A stretch of DNA of 64,000 nucleotides from Terrimonas ferruginea DSM 30193 (GTDB taxonomy: Bacteria; Bacteroidota; Bacteroidia; Chitinophagales; Chitinophagaceae): positions 62,001 to 126,000 of the forward strand of contig NZ_KE384401.1 in NCBI RefSeq assembly GCF_000425585.1, written 5' to 3'. The notes under the pieces were generated by a model, which was not told the DNA's origin, searched no databases, and saw only the letters and a program-made list of their open reading frames with translations. Position 1 is the first letter of the stretch. Every line of letters starts with the position of its first letter. Both the position numbers and the translations under genes were made by a program. This document shows, piece after piece, positions 26,454 through 35,664 of the stretch.

Positions 26454-29183
26454 ATGCAATTTTTTTTAAAAAGGATTAGTGCTTTATTGATCGTGCTGGC
26501 TGCATTTTCCGTACAGAAGGCAACCGCCCAGGAAGACACCATTCCCACCACATCTGTTGACCCACGCGTGCTCGAGTGGGAAGATCCGCGTCAACCGCGT
26601 GAATATACCATCGCAGCCGTAGACGTAGTTGGTCTGCAACACCTCGATTCCTCCATCGTACTTTCGATCAGCGGCATCCAGGTTGGCGATAAATTCACAC
26701 ACCCCGGCGGCGACCTTTTTGCCAAAGCCATCAACAACCTCTGGCGCCAGAAACTTTTTTCCGATATCGAGATTTATGTTACCAGGATAGAAGGCGATAA
26801 AGTAACAATCGAGATACACGTTTCCGAACGTCCGAAAGTTGGTACCATCAAATGGTACGGTGTGAAAAAATCCGACCAGGATGAACTGCAGGGAAAGATT
26901 GCAATCGCCAAACAGATCATCATCACCGAGAACATGCGCCGCAACATCTCGGAAGTCACTACTAAATTCTACCGGGACAAAGGATACCAGAATGTAAAAG
27001 TGCGCATCGAGGAAAAACCTGACCCCTCCTATGTCAATTCCAACTCCATTACTATTTATGTCGACAAAGGCAGAAAAGTAAAAATTGACGGTATCAGCTT
27101 TGCCGGCAACGAAACGGTTGATGAGATGAAGCTGAAAAAACAAATGAAAGGAACAAAAGAAGGTACACGTATCTCCTTATTCCCTTCACGTCATACAAAT
27201 CCCTATGGTGAAAGCGAGCGCGTCACTTTCCGTGACTATGTAAAAGATTATGGCTTCCTTTCTTTTACCAAAACACGCCGTCTCCTCGATCCTTATTTCC
27301 GCGTGAAACTGAGCAACGCAAAATTCAATCCTGCCAAATACGACGAAGACAAAGAGAAGGTCCTGAGATATTACAACTCACAGGGTTTCCGCGACGCGCA
27401 GATTCTTGCCGATACAGTAATAGCTGAAGACGGCAATCTTTATGTCGATGTCAAAGTAGATGAAGGACGTAAATATTATTTCGGCAACATCACCTGGAAA
27501 GGCAACGCCAAGTATACAGACTCTGTGCTGAACCTGGTGCTCAATATTCGCAAGGGGGATACCTATAACCTGGAGGTACTGAACAAGCGTCTTGGTAAGG
27601 AAATGTCTGCCGACGGAAGCGCCGATGTGCAGGGCCTTTATATGGACGACGGTTACCTGTTCTTCCAGGCCGATGCGGTGGAAACAGCCGTTTACAACGA
27701 CACCATCGATCACGAAATCCGTTTGCGTGAAGGACCGCAGGCCCGGATCAAAAACGTGACCGTTGCCGGTAACGACCGCACCAAAGATCACGTAATCATC
27801 CGCGAACTCCGCACGCTGCCCGGCGAACTTTTCAGCCGCTCCGACATGATCCGTTCCGTGCGTGAACTGGCGAACCTCAACTATTTCAACCAGGAAAAAA
27901 TTGAACCACGTCCGGTACCCAATGCCGACGATGGTACAGTAGATATCAACTGGACCGTAGAAGAAAAATCATCTGACCAGCTCGAGCTGTCTGCCGGTTG
28001 GGGTGGTGGTATCGGTCTAACCGGTACGCTCGGTGTAACCTTCAACAACTTCTCTATTAAAAATATCTGGAAGAAATCTTCCTGGGATCCGCTGCCAACT
28101 GGCGATGGACAAAAGCTGAGCGTGCGTGTGCAGTCCAACGGACGTGCCTTCCGCTCTTATAACTTCTCTTTCACCGAGCCATGGCTGGGTGGCAAGAAAC
28201 GCAACTCACTGACCTTTGCTTACAACAACAGTAAGTATACAAACGGCTTCGACCCTGTGACCGGTCTGTTTGACCGTAAGCGTTCCGATACTGCTTACCT
28301 GAAAGTAAACGGTGTGTCACTGTCATTGGGCAAGCAACTGAAATGGCCGGATGACTATTTCAGCCTCGTATATACTGTTGCATTCCAGCAGTACAAAATG
28401 CGCAACTATCCGATCTTCCAGGGCATCAAGGACGGTGTGTCCAATAACCTGAGCTTTAAGATCGCGCTGGCGCGCTCATCTGTGTTCGATCCTATCTTCC
28501 CGAGAAGCGGTTCCAACATCATGGCAAGCGTACAGTTTACGCCACCATATTCTTTGTTCAATCCGGACCTGGTCAATTCTGCCAACCCGTATAAAAATCC
28601 TGAATACCATAAATGGCGTTTCAATGCTGAATGGTATGTGCCGATCGGCCGTGCGATGGGAGCGGAGAAAAACCGTCAGTTTGTGTTGAAGATGGCGGCG
28701 AAATATGGTTTCATGGGCCGTTACAACAGCAAACTGGAATACTCTCCGTTTGAAAGATTCCAGGTGGGTGATGCGGGTCTGACCAACAACTTCGGTTTGC
28801 TGGGTTACGATATCGTGGCACATCGCGGATATCCGGTGTATGAATCATCTGATCCGACGGTTAACCCCGATCGCCAGAATGCGAGCCAGTTCTTTACTAT
28901 CTTTAATAAGTATCAGTTGGAACTCCGTTACCCGCTGGTGACCAACCCTGGTAGCACCATATATGGTCTTACATTCTTCGAAGCGGCTAACGGCTGGTAT
29001 GATTACAAGAGCTACAACCCGTTCCGCCTGCGTCGCAGTGTGGGTGTGGGTATGCGCTTCTTCCTGCCGATGTTTGGTCTGCTCGGATTTGACTATGGTA
29101 TAGGACTTGACAGGATACAGCCTGGCCAGGGGCTGAAAAATGCTTCACGCTTTACCTTTATGCTTGGATTTGAGCCTGAATAA
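26454..29183 (+). CDS. bamA: Outer membrane protein assembly factor BamA
   Basis: Central barrel of the BAM complex, which inserts outer-membrane proteins. It has 909 residues: a signal peptide ending near ATAQ (about residue 25), five POTRA domains over roughly residues 50-480, and a 16-strand barrel over the remainder. The barrel ends in FTFMLGFEPE, so the last residue is not aromatic, although the final strand is. A 209-base gap from uppS holds no gene. The two ompH/skp genes follow at once, the conserved chaperone-plus-insertase arrangement of Bacteroidota. Confidence 0.95.
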   Translation: MQFFLKRISALLIVLAAFSVQKATAQEDTIPTTSVDPRVLEWEDPRQPREYTIAAVDVVGLQHLDSSIVLSISGIQVGDKFTHPGGDLFAKAINNLWRQKLFSDIEIYVTRIEGDKVTIEIHVSERPKVGTIKWYGVKKSDQDELQGKIAIAKQIIITENMRRNISEVTTKFYRDKGYQNVKVRIEEKPDPSYVNSNSITIYVDKGRKVKIDGISFAGNETVDEMKLKKQMKGTKEGTRISLFPSRHTNPYGESERVTFRDYVKDYGFLSFTKTRRLLDPYFRVKLSNAKFNPAKYDEDKEKVLRYYNSQGFRDAQILADTVIAEDGNLYVDVKVDEGRKYYFGNITWKGNAKYTDSVLNLVLNIRKGDTYNLEVLNKRLGKEMSADGSADVQGLYMDDGYLFFQADAVETAVYNDTIDHEIRLREGPQARIKNVTVAGNDRTKDHVIIRELRTLPGELFSRSDMIRSVRELANLNYFNQEKIEPRPVPNADDGTVDINWTVEEKSSDQLELSAGWGGGIGLTGTLGVTFNNFSIKNIWKKSSWDPLPTGDGQKLSVRVQSNGRAFRSYNFSFTEPWLGGKKRNSLTFAYNNSKYTNGFDPVTGLFDRKRSDTAYLKVNGVSLSLGKQLKWPDDYFSLVYTVAFQQYKMRNYPIFQGIKDGVSNNLSFKIALARSSVFDPIFPRSGSNIMASVQFTPPYSLFNPDLVNSANPYKNPEYHKWRFNAEWYVPIGRAMGAEKNRQFVLKMAAKYGFMGRYNSKLEYSPFERFQVGDAGLTNNFGLLGYDIVAHRGYPVYESSDPTVNPDRQNASQFFTIFNKYQLELRYPLVTNPGSTIYGLTFFEAANGWYDYKSYNPFRLRRSVGVGMRFFLPMFGLLGFDYGIGLDRIQPGQGLKNASRFTFMLGFEPE

Positions 29184-29224
29184 GCAGATGGCCGGAAATG
29201 TTTAATAACCTAAAAGCATTTACT

Positions 29225-29737
29225 ATGAAAAAGATCTTATTTGTTGCCTTTGCACTGTTTTTTGCTGCCGCCGGCGCTGTAGCCCAGCGGTATGCAATCA
29301 TCGATACGCGTTATATCCTGGATAAAATGCCTGAATATGCTGCGGCCCAGAAACAATTGGATGGCGTAGCGGCCGGCTGGCAGAAAGAGATCGATACCAG
29401 GCAGTCTGCATTGGACAAAATGTACAAAGACTATGAAGCGGAACAGGTGATGCTGAGCGAGGATCTGCGCAAAAAACGCGAAGACCAGTTGTTCATGAAA
29501 GAAAAAGAACTCCGCGATCTTCAGCGCCAACGCTTTGGTTTTGAAGGTGATCTGTTCAAGAAAAGACAAGAACTGGTAAAGCCCGTGCAGGACAAGGTTT
29601 ACAACGCCGTACAAAAGCTTGCAACGCAGCGTGGGTACGACTTTGTGCTCGACAAAAGTGAAGGAATTACCATTATATTTGCCGACCCCAAGCTGGACAA
29701 GAGCGATGATGTGCTGAAGGAGCTGGGTGTAAAATAA
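29225..29737 (+). CDS. OmpH/Skp family periplasmic chaperone (first copy)
   Basis: Predicted periplasmic holdase that carries unfolded outer-membrane proteins to BamA. It has 170 residues from the ATG at 29225: signal peptide MKKILFVAFALFFAAAGAVAQ, then a small beta part and a long charged coiled-coil (about residues 50-120) that forms the tentacles of Skp. It lies about 40 bases after bamA and precedes a second, diverged copy. The frame is open nine codons upstream, but only the chosen ATG gives a clean signal peptide. Confidence 0.92.
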   Translation: MKKILFVAFALFFAAAGAVAQRYAIIDTRYILDKMPEYAAAQKQLDGVAAGWQKEIDTRQSALDKMYKDYEAEQVMLSEDLRKKREDQLFMKEKELRDLQRQRFGFEGDLFKKRQELVKPVQDKVYNAVQKLATQRGYDFVLDKSEGITIIFADPKLDKSDDVLKELGVK

Positions 29738-29846
29738 ATTTTGTTAAAACGACGTGACTGATCAACGGTTTCCTATCCGGATTCATCTTTGACAGTAGAT
29801 TTTAAACCATAAAAGAGGGGGAAGCCCTCAACGTAAAACTTAACTG

Positions 29847-30431
29847 ATGAAACATTTGAAAGTTGCCGCGCTGGCACTTGTTTTCCTGATGGTCGCCGGA
29901 AGCCGTGTGAATGCGCAGACCAAGATCGGCTATATTGACGCCGAAACCTTGCTGTACCTGATGCCAGAAGTAGCCAAGGTAGATTCTCAACTCCGCCAGT
30001 ATCAGCTCGATACGCTGGGTCGCGAGTACCAACGCCTGCTGACTGATTATCAGTGGAAAGACAGTATGCTGAAAGCGGAGAAGCCTGAAAAGCCTTTGCC
30101 TCCCAGCATCAAAGAACAATATCAGAAAGATCTGCAGGAGCTGACACAGACGCTCACCAACTGGCAGTCAATTGCCGGTGAACTCAACCAGCAAAAACAG
30201 CAGATCCTCATCGCGCCTGCCATGCGTAAACTCTCCGACGCTATCAACGCCGTAGCGAAAGAAAAAGGATACACACATGTACTGTCACGCGAAGTATTCA
30301 TCGTTGCTCCGGATGCCGACAACCTGATCGTAGCCGTAGCCGCGAAGCTGAAAGTAACCCTGCCTCCCGAGCTGATCCCTGGTGGTAAGCCCGCAGCAGC
30401 TCCCGCAGGTGCTAAGCCCGCCGGTCGCTAA
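29847..30431 (+). CDS. OmpH/Skp family periplasmic chaperone (second copy)
   Basis: Second Skp-like protein, 194 residues. A signal peptide ends near VNAQ (about residue 24). The body has the same TKIGYIDAETLLYLMPEV opening and helical tentacle region, and the protein ends in a Pro/Ala/Gly-rich tail not seen in the first copy. The two copies are clearly diverged and may handle different clients. A strong terminator follows, ending the bamA-ompH-ompH transcript. Confidence 0.92.
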   Translation: MKHLKVAALALVFLMVAGSRVNAQTKIGYIDAETLLYLMPEVAKVDSQLRQYQLDTLGREYQRLLTDYQWKDSMLKAEKPEKPLPPSIKEQYQKDLQELTQTLTNWQSIAGELNQQKQQILIAPAMRKLSDAINAVAKEKGYTHVLSREVFIVAPDADNLIVAVAAKLKVTLPPELIPGGKPAAAPAGAKPAGR

Positions 30432-30454
30432 GAATGTAATGGTTCTACTATAAC

Positions 30455-30491
30455 AAGGCCCCCGCAGTAAATTGCGGGGGCTTTTATTTTT
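30455..30491 (+). terminator. Rho-independent terminator after the second ompH
   Basis: GCCCCCGCA (30458-30466) and TGCGGGGGC (30473-30481) form a perfect 9-bp stem with a six-base loop, followed by TTTTATTTTT. Confidence 0.92.
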
Positions 30492-30553
30492 ACCCTGCTC
30501 AGGGTATTTCAACAGGCGATTCTTACTGGTATTTTTCCCGAAAATTTTAAAGG

Positions 30554-32371
30554 ATGAAAACCTTAGCCTGCTTCCTGAGCCTGCTCCTCTCCCTCACAGC
30601 GCTCGCCGACCCCATCGTTGAGGGCAACAAATGCTGGGATGAAAAGAAATACCAGTGCGTAGTGGACAACTACCGCCAGGCCTTATCCACCCGCCAATAC
30701 AAAGAACAGGATTACTCCACCATTCAATACCGTATCGGGCACAGTCTCGGCAAACTCGGGCGTTACAACGAAGGTCTCTCTACGCTCAGAGAAGCAATGA
30801 GAGCGAGACCCGGCTATCCTTCCGCTATATGGGAAATGGCATGGATATTTTACAACATGGGCAAATATGACAGCGCCACCATCTATTATACCAAAGCAAT
30901 TCCTCTGTACAATGATCCAAAGGATCTATTCCGCTTACATTATTGGAAAGGCCAGAGCCTGACCGGAGAAAAGAAATACAAAGATGCCATACCCTGCTAC
31001 AAAGCAGCTTTGAAAATAGATTCAACAGACGTATATGCCACTGCCGGTATCGGCGATGCGGCAATCAACAGTTACGATTACACACTCGCCAATCAATATT
31101 ATACACGTGCAATGGCCATTGCACCAAAGGACGATGTCAAACTGCTCACCTCACTCACCTATTGGAGAGGTAAATCAAACTATTACCTGCGAAAATATAC
31201 CGACGCTCTTGCGGATTTTCACAAAGCCCTCTCTTATAATCCGCAGTATCGTGTTGCCGTATGGGACATCGGAGCCGTATATTATGATCAGAAAAAATGG
31301 GCAGATGCAGAAACCTGGTATGGAAAAGCGATCCCCCTCTACGGTGATGATAAAACAAGCAGAAGAAACCTTCACTTCTACCGTGGCTTCGCCCGCGAAC
31401 AGCAAAACAACCTTGCCGGTGCCATGGCTGATTATGATATGACCCTGCAATTAGACCCGGCCTATGTGTCTGCTATATGGCAAAAGGCGGAAGTATTGCA
31501 AAAGCAGCGCAAAACCAAAGACATCATCGCACTGTATACCACGGCCATTGGCAATGATTCATTGAAATTCAGCCGGGCCTTGCTTTATTATAAACGTGGT
31601 GACATTTACCTGAAACAAAAAGATACGGCATCTGCTTATAAAGATTTCGGGCTGTCAACCAAAGAAGACATGTACCTCGGTGAACCAAACCTGGCACTCG
31701 GCCATATAGAATTCGCGAGAGGGAAATATGCCAAAGCAAAGGATTATTATGATGCGGCCCTCGACGACTTTACTTTCTTTCCTGATTCAACAGAGATGGG
31801 CCTGCTGTACTACCGCAGAGGTGTTGGTAACTGGATGCAGGGATTGGATGCAGAAGCAGAAAAGGATTTTCTGTCGGCAGCAGATTATACGCCGGGTTAT
31901 GGCGGCAACAGACGTTATCTCGGAGAGATATATTACAGCCGTAAAGAATACACAAAGGCATCGGCGGAATTTACCAAAGCCATCGGTCTTTATAAAAACA
32001 CGCCCGACAGCCTGCACAAAATGTATTACTACCGCGGGCTTACCAATATCGAGTTGAGTAAAAACAGCCAGGCGATGGCAGACTTCAATGAAGCGCTCAA
32101 ACTGAAACCAAACGAAACGCCCTATATCTTCCGCGTTGGTCAATTACAATTTGAACTGAAAGATTATACGAAAGCGAAAGATAGTTTCACTAAACTCACG
32201 GGTTTACTTAAACAGGACAATAAGAACGACCTGGCATTGGTCTATTATTGCCGTGGCCGCTGCTGGATGGAACTGAATGATAAGGAAAAAGCCAGGGCCG
32301 ATTTCTCCAAAGCGCTCGGCTACGTACCCGACTATGACGAATGCAAGCAGTGGCTGGCGAAGGCACAATAA
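30554..32371 (+). CDS. Exported tetratricopeptide repeat protein
   Basis: A 605-residue protein with a signal peptide (MKTLACFLSLLLSLTALA) and about a dozen TPR units covering nearly the whole length. They are recognisable by repeats of the pattern A-x3-Y-x-A-x6-P and by YYRG/YWKG helices. The repeats are unusually tyrosine-rich. TPR arrays bind partner proteins, so this is probably a periplasmic scaffold. It sits between the ompH pair and murI, and separates genes that are often adjacent in relatives. There is no catalytic domain. Confidence 0.85.
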   Translation: MKTLACFLSLLLSLTALADPIVEGNKCWDEKKYQCVVDNYRQALSTRQYKEQDYSTIQYRIGHSLGKLGRYNEGLSTLREAMRARPGYPSAIWEMAWIFYNMGKYDSATIYYTKAIPLYNDPKDLFRLHYWKGQSLTGEKKYKDAIPCYKAALKIDSTDVYATAGIGDAAINSYDYTLANQYYTRAMAIAPKDDVKLLTSLTYWRGKSNYYLRKYTDALADFHKALSYNPQYRVAVWDIGAVYYDQKKWADAETWYGKAIPLYGDDKTSRRNLHFYRGFAREQQNNLAGAMADYDMTLQLDPAYVSAIWQKAEVLQKQRKTKDIIALYTTAIGNDSLKFSRALLYYKRGDIYLKQKDTASAYKDFGLSTKEDMYLGEPNLALGHIEFARGKYAKAKDYYDAALDDFTFFPDSTEMGLLYYRRGVGNWMQGLDAEAEKDFLSAADYTPGYGGNRRYLGEIYYSRKEYTKASAEFTKAIGLYKNTPDSLHKMYYYRGLTNIELSKNSQAMADFNEALKLKPNETPYIFRVGQLQFELKDYTKAKDSFTKLTGLLKQDNKNDLALVYYCRGRCWMELNDKEKARADFSKALGYVPDYDECKQWLAKAQ

Positions 32372-32386
32372 GCAAGCTGATTCGGC

Positions 32387-32394
32387 TACCTTTG
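32387..32394 (+). promoter_or_regulatory. -7 promoter element of murI
   Basis: Exact TACCTTTG ending only four bases before the ATG at 32399. If used, the murI transcript would be essentially leaderless. Confidence 0.5.
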
Positions 32395-32398
32395 TGGC

Positions 32399-33217
32399 AT
32401 GAGCGGACCAATCGGCGTATTTGATTCAGGCTATGGCGGACTGACCGTTTTAAGAGAACTGGTCAACCGGCTGCCCGGCTATGACTATCTCTACCTTGGC
32501 GACAATGCACGTTCGCCTTATGGCAACCGTTCTTTCGAAACCGTATATGAATATACTTTGCAATGTGTGCGCTGGTTTTTTGACCAGGGCTGCCCGCTGG
32601 TGATACTGGCCTGCAATACGGCATCGGCGAAAGCGCTACGCTCTATTCAGCAGAAAGACCTGCCGCAACTGGCACCGGACCGCAGGGTGCTGGGCGTGAT
32701 CAGACCCACAACAGAACTGATCGGAACATTTTCACGCACCGGCAGTGTGGGCATACTGGCCACGAATGGTACGGTGGCGTCCGGTTCCTATCCCGTTGAG
32801 ATCAATCGTTTTTTTCCAGACCTGAAAGTATACCAGGAAGCCTGTCCCATGTGGGTGCCCCTGGTGGAGAATGGCGAATACAACAGCGCCGGGGCCGATT
32901 TTTTTATTCGTAAAAACCTCGACAATCTTTTGAGTAAAGGCAGCGATATCGATACGGTGTTGCTGGCCTGCACGCATTATCCGTTGCTGCGAGACAAAAT
33001 ACAGGCGGCTTTGCCGGAGGGAATTCAACTGCTTTCACAGGGGCAAATTGTGGCGGAGAGCCTGGCTGATTACCTGCAGCGGCATCCCGAAATCGAAGAG
33101 CGCTGCCGCCGCGGCAATGACCGCAGATTTTATACCACCGACAGTCCGGAGGATTTCGACAACCATGCTACGGCGTTTTTTGGGGAAGCAGTGAGGTCGG
33201 AGCGGTGTCAATTGTGA
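32399..33217 (+). CDS. murI: Glutamate racemase
   Basis: Interconverts L- and D-glutamate to supply D-Glu for peptidoglycan. It has 272 residues with both catalytic cysteines: Cys72 in LACNTASAKAL and Cys191 in LLACTHYPLL. The N-terminal IGVFDSGYGGLTV contains Asp9. The extreme C-terminus (RCQL) and the stop codon are encoded by the first units of a GTSAATN-type heptad repeat, so the natural end of the gene may have been altered by the repeat. Confidence 0.95.
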   Translation: MSGPIGVFDSGYGGLTVLRELVNRLPGYDYLYLGDNARSPYGNRSFETVYEYTLQCVRWFFDQGCPLVILACNTASAKALRSIQQKDLPQLAPDRRVLGVIRPTTELIGTFSRTGSVGILATNGTVASGSYPVEINRFFPDLKVYQEACPMWVPLVENGEYNSAGADFFIRKNLDNLLSKGSDIDTVLLACTHYPLLRDKIQAALPEGIQLLSQGQIVAESLADYLQRHPEIEERCRRGNDRRFYTTDSPEDFDNHATAFFGEAVRSERCQL

Positions 33218-33297
33218 ATGGTGGGCGTCAATCGTCAATCGGGAATCGTCAATAAACAGCCTGCTTACTTAAAACTTACTACTTAATACTTATAACT
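33210..33297. repeat. Heptad repeat (GTCAATC type) plus ACTTA-type words after murI
   Basis: GTCAATT and GTGAATG, the units that contain the murI stop, are followed after a short break by GTCAATC, GTCAATC, GGGAATC and GTCAATA. From about 33265 an ACTTA/TACTTA-rich stretch follows, related to the TAAGTAATAAG words elsewhere. No gene lies in this gap before rpmH. Confidence 0.75.
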
Positions 33298-33373
33298 ACC
33301 TGTTTATCAGTTAAAAAATATATTCCTGCTAATTTTCTCTCAAAAAAAGCCTTCTTTTGTCCGGTCATTTGCC

Positions 33374-33381
33374 TACCTTTG
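33374..33381 (+). promoter_or_regulatory. -7 promoter element of rpmH
   Basis: Exact TACCTTTG about 104 bases before the rpmH ATG. The leader of roughly 95 bases is much longer than for most genes here and could hold a control region. Confidence 0.6.
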
Positions 33382-33484
33382 CCGTCCTTTCACAAGCAGC
33401 GGGTGTGGTGACCTGTTGTGAGAAAATTGAAACCGGCATGTTCTCCCGTGCTATATTCAAGAACGTGAAAAAAGCTTAAATAAA

Positions 33485-33640
33485 ATGAAACGTACATTCC
33501 AGCCCCATCGTCGTCGTCGTAAAACCGTTCACGGTTTCCGTAAGCGTATGCAAACTGCAAATGGTCGCAAAGTTCTGGCCAGCCGTCGTGCTAAAGGCCG
33601 TAAGAAACTGACTGTTTCCGACGAGCGTAAACTGAAGTAA
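33485..33640 (+). CDS. rpmH: 50S ribosomal protein L34
   Basis: A 51-residue, very basic ribosomal protein beginning [20 protein letters not shown] and ending SDERKLK, fully conserved in length and sequence. It is followed by a terminator-like hairpin and then by rnpA and yidD, the classic bacterial order. The leader upstream is about 95 bases long. Confidence 0.98.
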   Translation: MKRTFQPHRRRRKTVHGFRKRMQTANGRKVLASRRAKGRKKLTVSDERKLK

Positions 33641-33664
33641 TATCAGCGCTGACCAACATATTTT

Positions 33665-33696
33665 ATAGCTCCTCCAGAAGGAGCTATTTTTGTTTT
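33665..33696 (+). terminator. Terminator hairpin between rpmH and rnpA
   Basis: ATAGCTCCT (33665-33673) and AGGAGCTAT (33679-33687) form a perfect 9-bp stem with a five-base loop, followed by TTTTTGTTTTG. It probably lowers rnpA expression relative to the abundant L34. Confidence 0.88.
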
Positions 33697-33717
33697 GTTT
33701 AATTCAATGTAATAAAG

Positions 33718-34131
33718 GTGTCTGTGCGGCATACGCTTAATAAAACACAGCGGCTCAAAAGCCGCAAGTTGATCGGGCGGCTTTTTGACAAAGGCCGTTC
33801 TTTCTCATTTCCGCCTTTTCGTGCCTACTACCTGCTGGATGAGGACCAGGCTCATGGTGGTGAAAACCTGCTGTTCGGCACAGGAGCTTCTTCCCGCCAC
33901 TTCAAACGTGCCGTGGACCGCAACCGTATCAAACGGCTGATCAGGGAAGCCTACCGCCTGCAATGCGGCGAACTCCGGTTGCAAATGAAAACAGTACCTT
34001 TAAAACTGACCGTCTTCGTTCTTTATACCGGTCGTGATCTGCCCGTGTATGCAGAGATCGCGGCAAGAATGGATTTACTTTTAAAAAAGCTGAGTGGTGT
34101 CGTGGAGCAACAAAGTGGGTCAGCTTCTTAG
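33718..34131 (+). CDS. rnpA: Ribonuclease P protein component
   Basis: Protein subunit of RNase P, which trims the 5' ends of tRNA precursors. It has 137 residues with the RNR signature in [21 protein letters not shown]. The start is a GTG at 33718: no in-frame ATG exists after the terminator, and the protein begins directly with the conserved [11 protein letters not shown] region. Its 3' end overlaps the start of yidD. Confidence 0.95.
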   Translation: MSVRHTLNKTQRLKSRKLIGRLFDKGRSFSFPPFRAYYLLDEDQAHGGENLLFGTGASSRHFKRAVDRNRIKRLIREAYRLQCGELRLQMKTVPLKLTVFVLYTGRDLPVYAEIAARMDLLLKKLSGVVEQQSGSAS

Positions 34132-34336
34132 CCTGCCCTTCATCTTATTGATAAGATTTTACCAAAAGGTAATATCGCCCTGGTTCGGCCCCAAATGCCG
34201 GTATACACCCACCTGCTCGCATTATGCCGTTGAAGCATTGAAGAAACACGGCCCTTTGAAAGGGATGTGGCTGGCCATTAAAAGGATTGCGCGTTGTCAC
34301 CCCTGGGGTGGCAGCGGTTACGACCCTGTGCCCTGA
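34094..34336 (+). CDS. yidD: Membrane protein insertion efficiency factor YidD
   Basis: Small peripheral membrane protein of 80 residues that assists YidC-dependent insertion. The conserved core [15 protein letters not shown] and the end [13 protein letters not shown] are present. The start is a GTG at 34094 (GTG 34097 is possible), overlapping the end of rnpA by 38 bases in another frame, which implies translational coupling. yidC itself is not in the window. Confidence 0.95.
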   Translation: MVSWSNKVGQLLSLPFILLIRFYQKVISPWFGPKCRYTPTCSHYAVEALKKHGPLKGMWLAIKRIARCHPWGGSGYDPVP

Positions 34337-34399
34337 TGTAATTTCATATAAAAGAACTATTTTGGCACCTCAATTTAAAATTTCAAAACCAAGACTAAA

Positions 34400-34702
34400 A
34401 TGAAAAAAGCAACATTTGCCTTTGCTGCGGGTCTCGTTCTGCTCTCTTTTGCTTCCTGTTCTTCTTCTTCTTCTTTCGAAAGTGATGTGAAAAAAATGGC
34501 CGGCTTCATGTGCCGCGCGCAGAAAGTTTCTGCAAAAGCTGCTACTGATGAAGCCGCTCAGAAAGAACTGGAGTCTATCGAAAAAGAAGCCCAGGCTTTC
34601 AGCGAGAAAATGAAAGAGAAATACAAAGGAATGGAGAACGATAAAGCAAAGAATGAGCAAGCAGAGAAAATCATCAATGAAGAAATGGCTAAATGCAAAT
34701 AA
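34400..34702 (+). CDS. Small hypothetical lipoprotein with a coiled coil
   Basis: A 100-residue protein. The lipoprotein signal ends in FASC (Cys20), followed by a serine linker. The rest is one continuous charged helix (about residues 30-100) rich in Lys, Glu and Ala, with one further Cys at position 38 and a C-terminal MAKCK. Size and layout recall Lpp-like or Skp-like helical envelope proteins, but no family is recognised. The leader shares a 16-base stretch with the psd leader. Confidence 0.7.
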   Translation: MKKATFAFAAGLVLLSFASCSSSSSFESDVKKMAGFMCRAQKVSAKAATDEAAQKELESIEKEAQAFSEKMKEKYKGMENDKAKNEQAEKIINEEMAKCK

Positions 34703-34782
34703 GTAGTAAGTTTTTAAGTTATAAGTAATAAGTTTTCATCCCCGATGAAGCCTGACTTATTACTTACAACTTATAACTTAAT
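34703..34782. repeat. Inverted repeat of TAAGTTATAAG words after the small lipoprotein gene
   Basis: The left arm (from 34703) and the right arm (to 34782) are imperfect reverse complements built from AAGTTATAAG, TAATAAGT and AAGTAGTAAG. They meet at CATCCCCGATG. The left arm starts in the stop codon. A separate strong terminator follows directly. Confidence 0.8.
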
Positions 34783-34790
34783 ACCTTTGA

Positions 34791-34828
34791 TAAAAGACAA
34801 ACCCCGCAATCGCGGGGTTTGTCTTTTA
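34791..34828. terminator. Bidirectional terminator between the small lipoprotein gene and sodB
   Basis: A perfect 17-bp stem (34791-34807 with 34812-34828) around the loop AATC. The core is ACCCCGC/GCGGGGT, with A-rich and T-rich outer parts on both strands. It ends one base before the sodB stop codon. Confidence 0.95.
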
Positions 34829-35431
34829 TTAAAGGGCTGCTTCATAATGTTCTGCAACCTTGCTCCAGTTGATCACGTTCCAGATCGCCTTGAGGTAATC
34901 AGGACGCTTGTTCTGGTACTTCAGGTAATAAGCGTGTTCCCACACGTCGATGCCAAGGATAGGCGTGCCTTTTACTTCAGCCACATCCATCAGCGGATTG
35001 TCCTGGTTAGGCGTGGAAGATACTTCCAGCTTGCCGTCTTTTACAATAACCCAGGCCCAACCGCTGCCGAAACGTGTAGCACCCGCCGTGCTTACTTTTT
35101 CCTGCAAGGCTTCCAGTGAACCAAATGCACTGTTGATCGCTTCGGCTAATTTGCCGGAAGGCTGACCACCATTGGCAGATAACAGTTCCCAGAAAAAACT
35201 GTGGTTCCAATGACCACCACCATTGTTACGTACTGCAGGAGAAATAGAACCGGCATTCTTTACCAGTTCCTCGAGCGATTTGTTTTCATGCTCAGTGCCG
35301 GCAATTGCTTTATTCAAGTTATCAACATATGCCTGATGATGTTTGCCATGGTGAATTTCCATGGTCTGCTTGTCAATGTGCGGTTCCAGAGCTTCGGGTG
35401 CATAAGGAAGCGCGGGTAATGTGAATGCCAT
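34829..35431 (-). CDS. sodB: Superoxide dismutase, Fe/Mn family
   Basis: Converts superoxide to hydrogen peroxide and oxygen. It has 200 residues from the ATG at 35431, without a signal peptide, so it is cytosolic. Metal ligands are visible: His27 in [12 protein letters not shown], a His in HWNHSFFW, and Asp and His in [15 protein letters not shown]. Iron and manganese types share these motifs, and the metal cannot be fixed from the sequence alone. An extended frame upstream is rejected because the promoter lies inside it. Confidence 0.95.
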   Translation of the reverse strand: MAFTLPALPYAPEALEPHIDKQTMEIHHGKHHQAYVDNLNKAIAGTEHENKSLEELVKNAGSISPAVRNNGGGHWNHSFFWELLSANGGQPSGKLAEAINSAFGSLEALQEKVSTAGATRFGSGWAWVIVKDGKLEVSSTPNQDNPLMDVAEVKGTPILGIDVWEHAYYLKYQNKRPDYLKAIWNVINWSKVAEHYEAAL

Positions 35432-35482
35432 AAGTAATGGTATTTTAAGGATGATAATTAGATAGTAATGTATAAGGACAAA

Positions 35483-35490
35483 CAAATTTA
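35483..35490 (-). promoter_or_regulatory. -7 promoter element of sodB
   Basis: Exact TAAATTTG on the minus strand, 51 bases before the sodB ATG. Confidence 0.5.
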
Positions 35491-35664
35491 TTGCCTGATT
35501 GTTGATTCGGCTGCATTTTCCCGCAGATTATTTCCTGGTAACCGTTGCGGTATTGTGCGGTCAACATAATGCCTTTAATTGTTGACAGACGTGTATTCAT
35601 GCGCAACAATAAAATCTTTTGCGGCTTAATTTTTGTAAATTCATAGCAAACCAAACAAACTGCT

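Noticed and set aside
35432-35664. Search for a regulatory sigma/anti-sigma pair or a tRNA in the gap before susC
   Set aside because: Only promoter-like A/T-rich sequence is seen; no gene or cloverleaf could be recognised.
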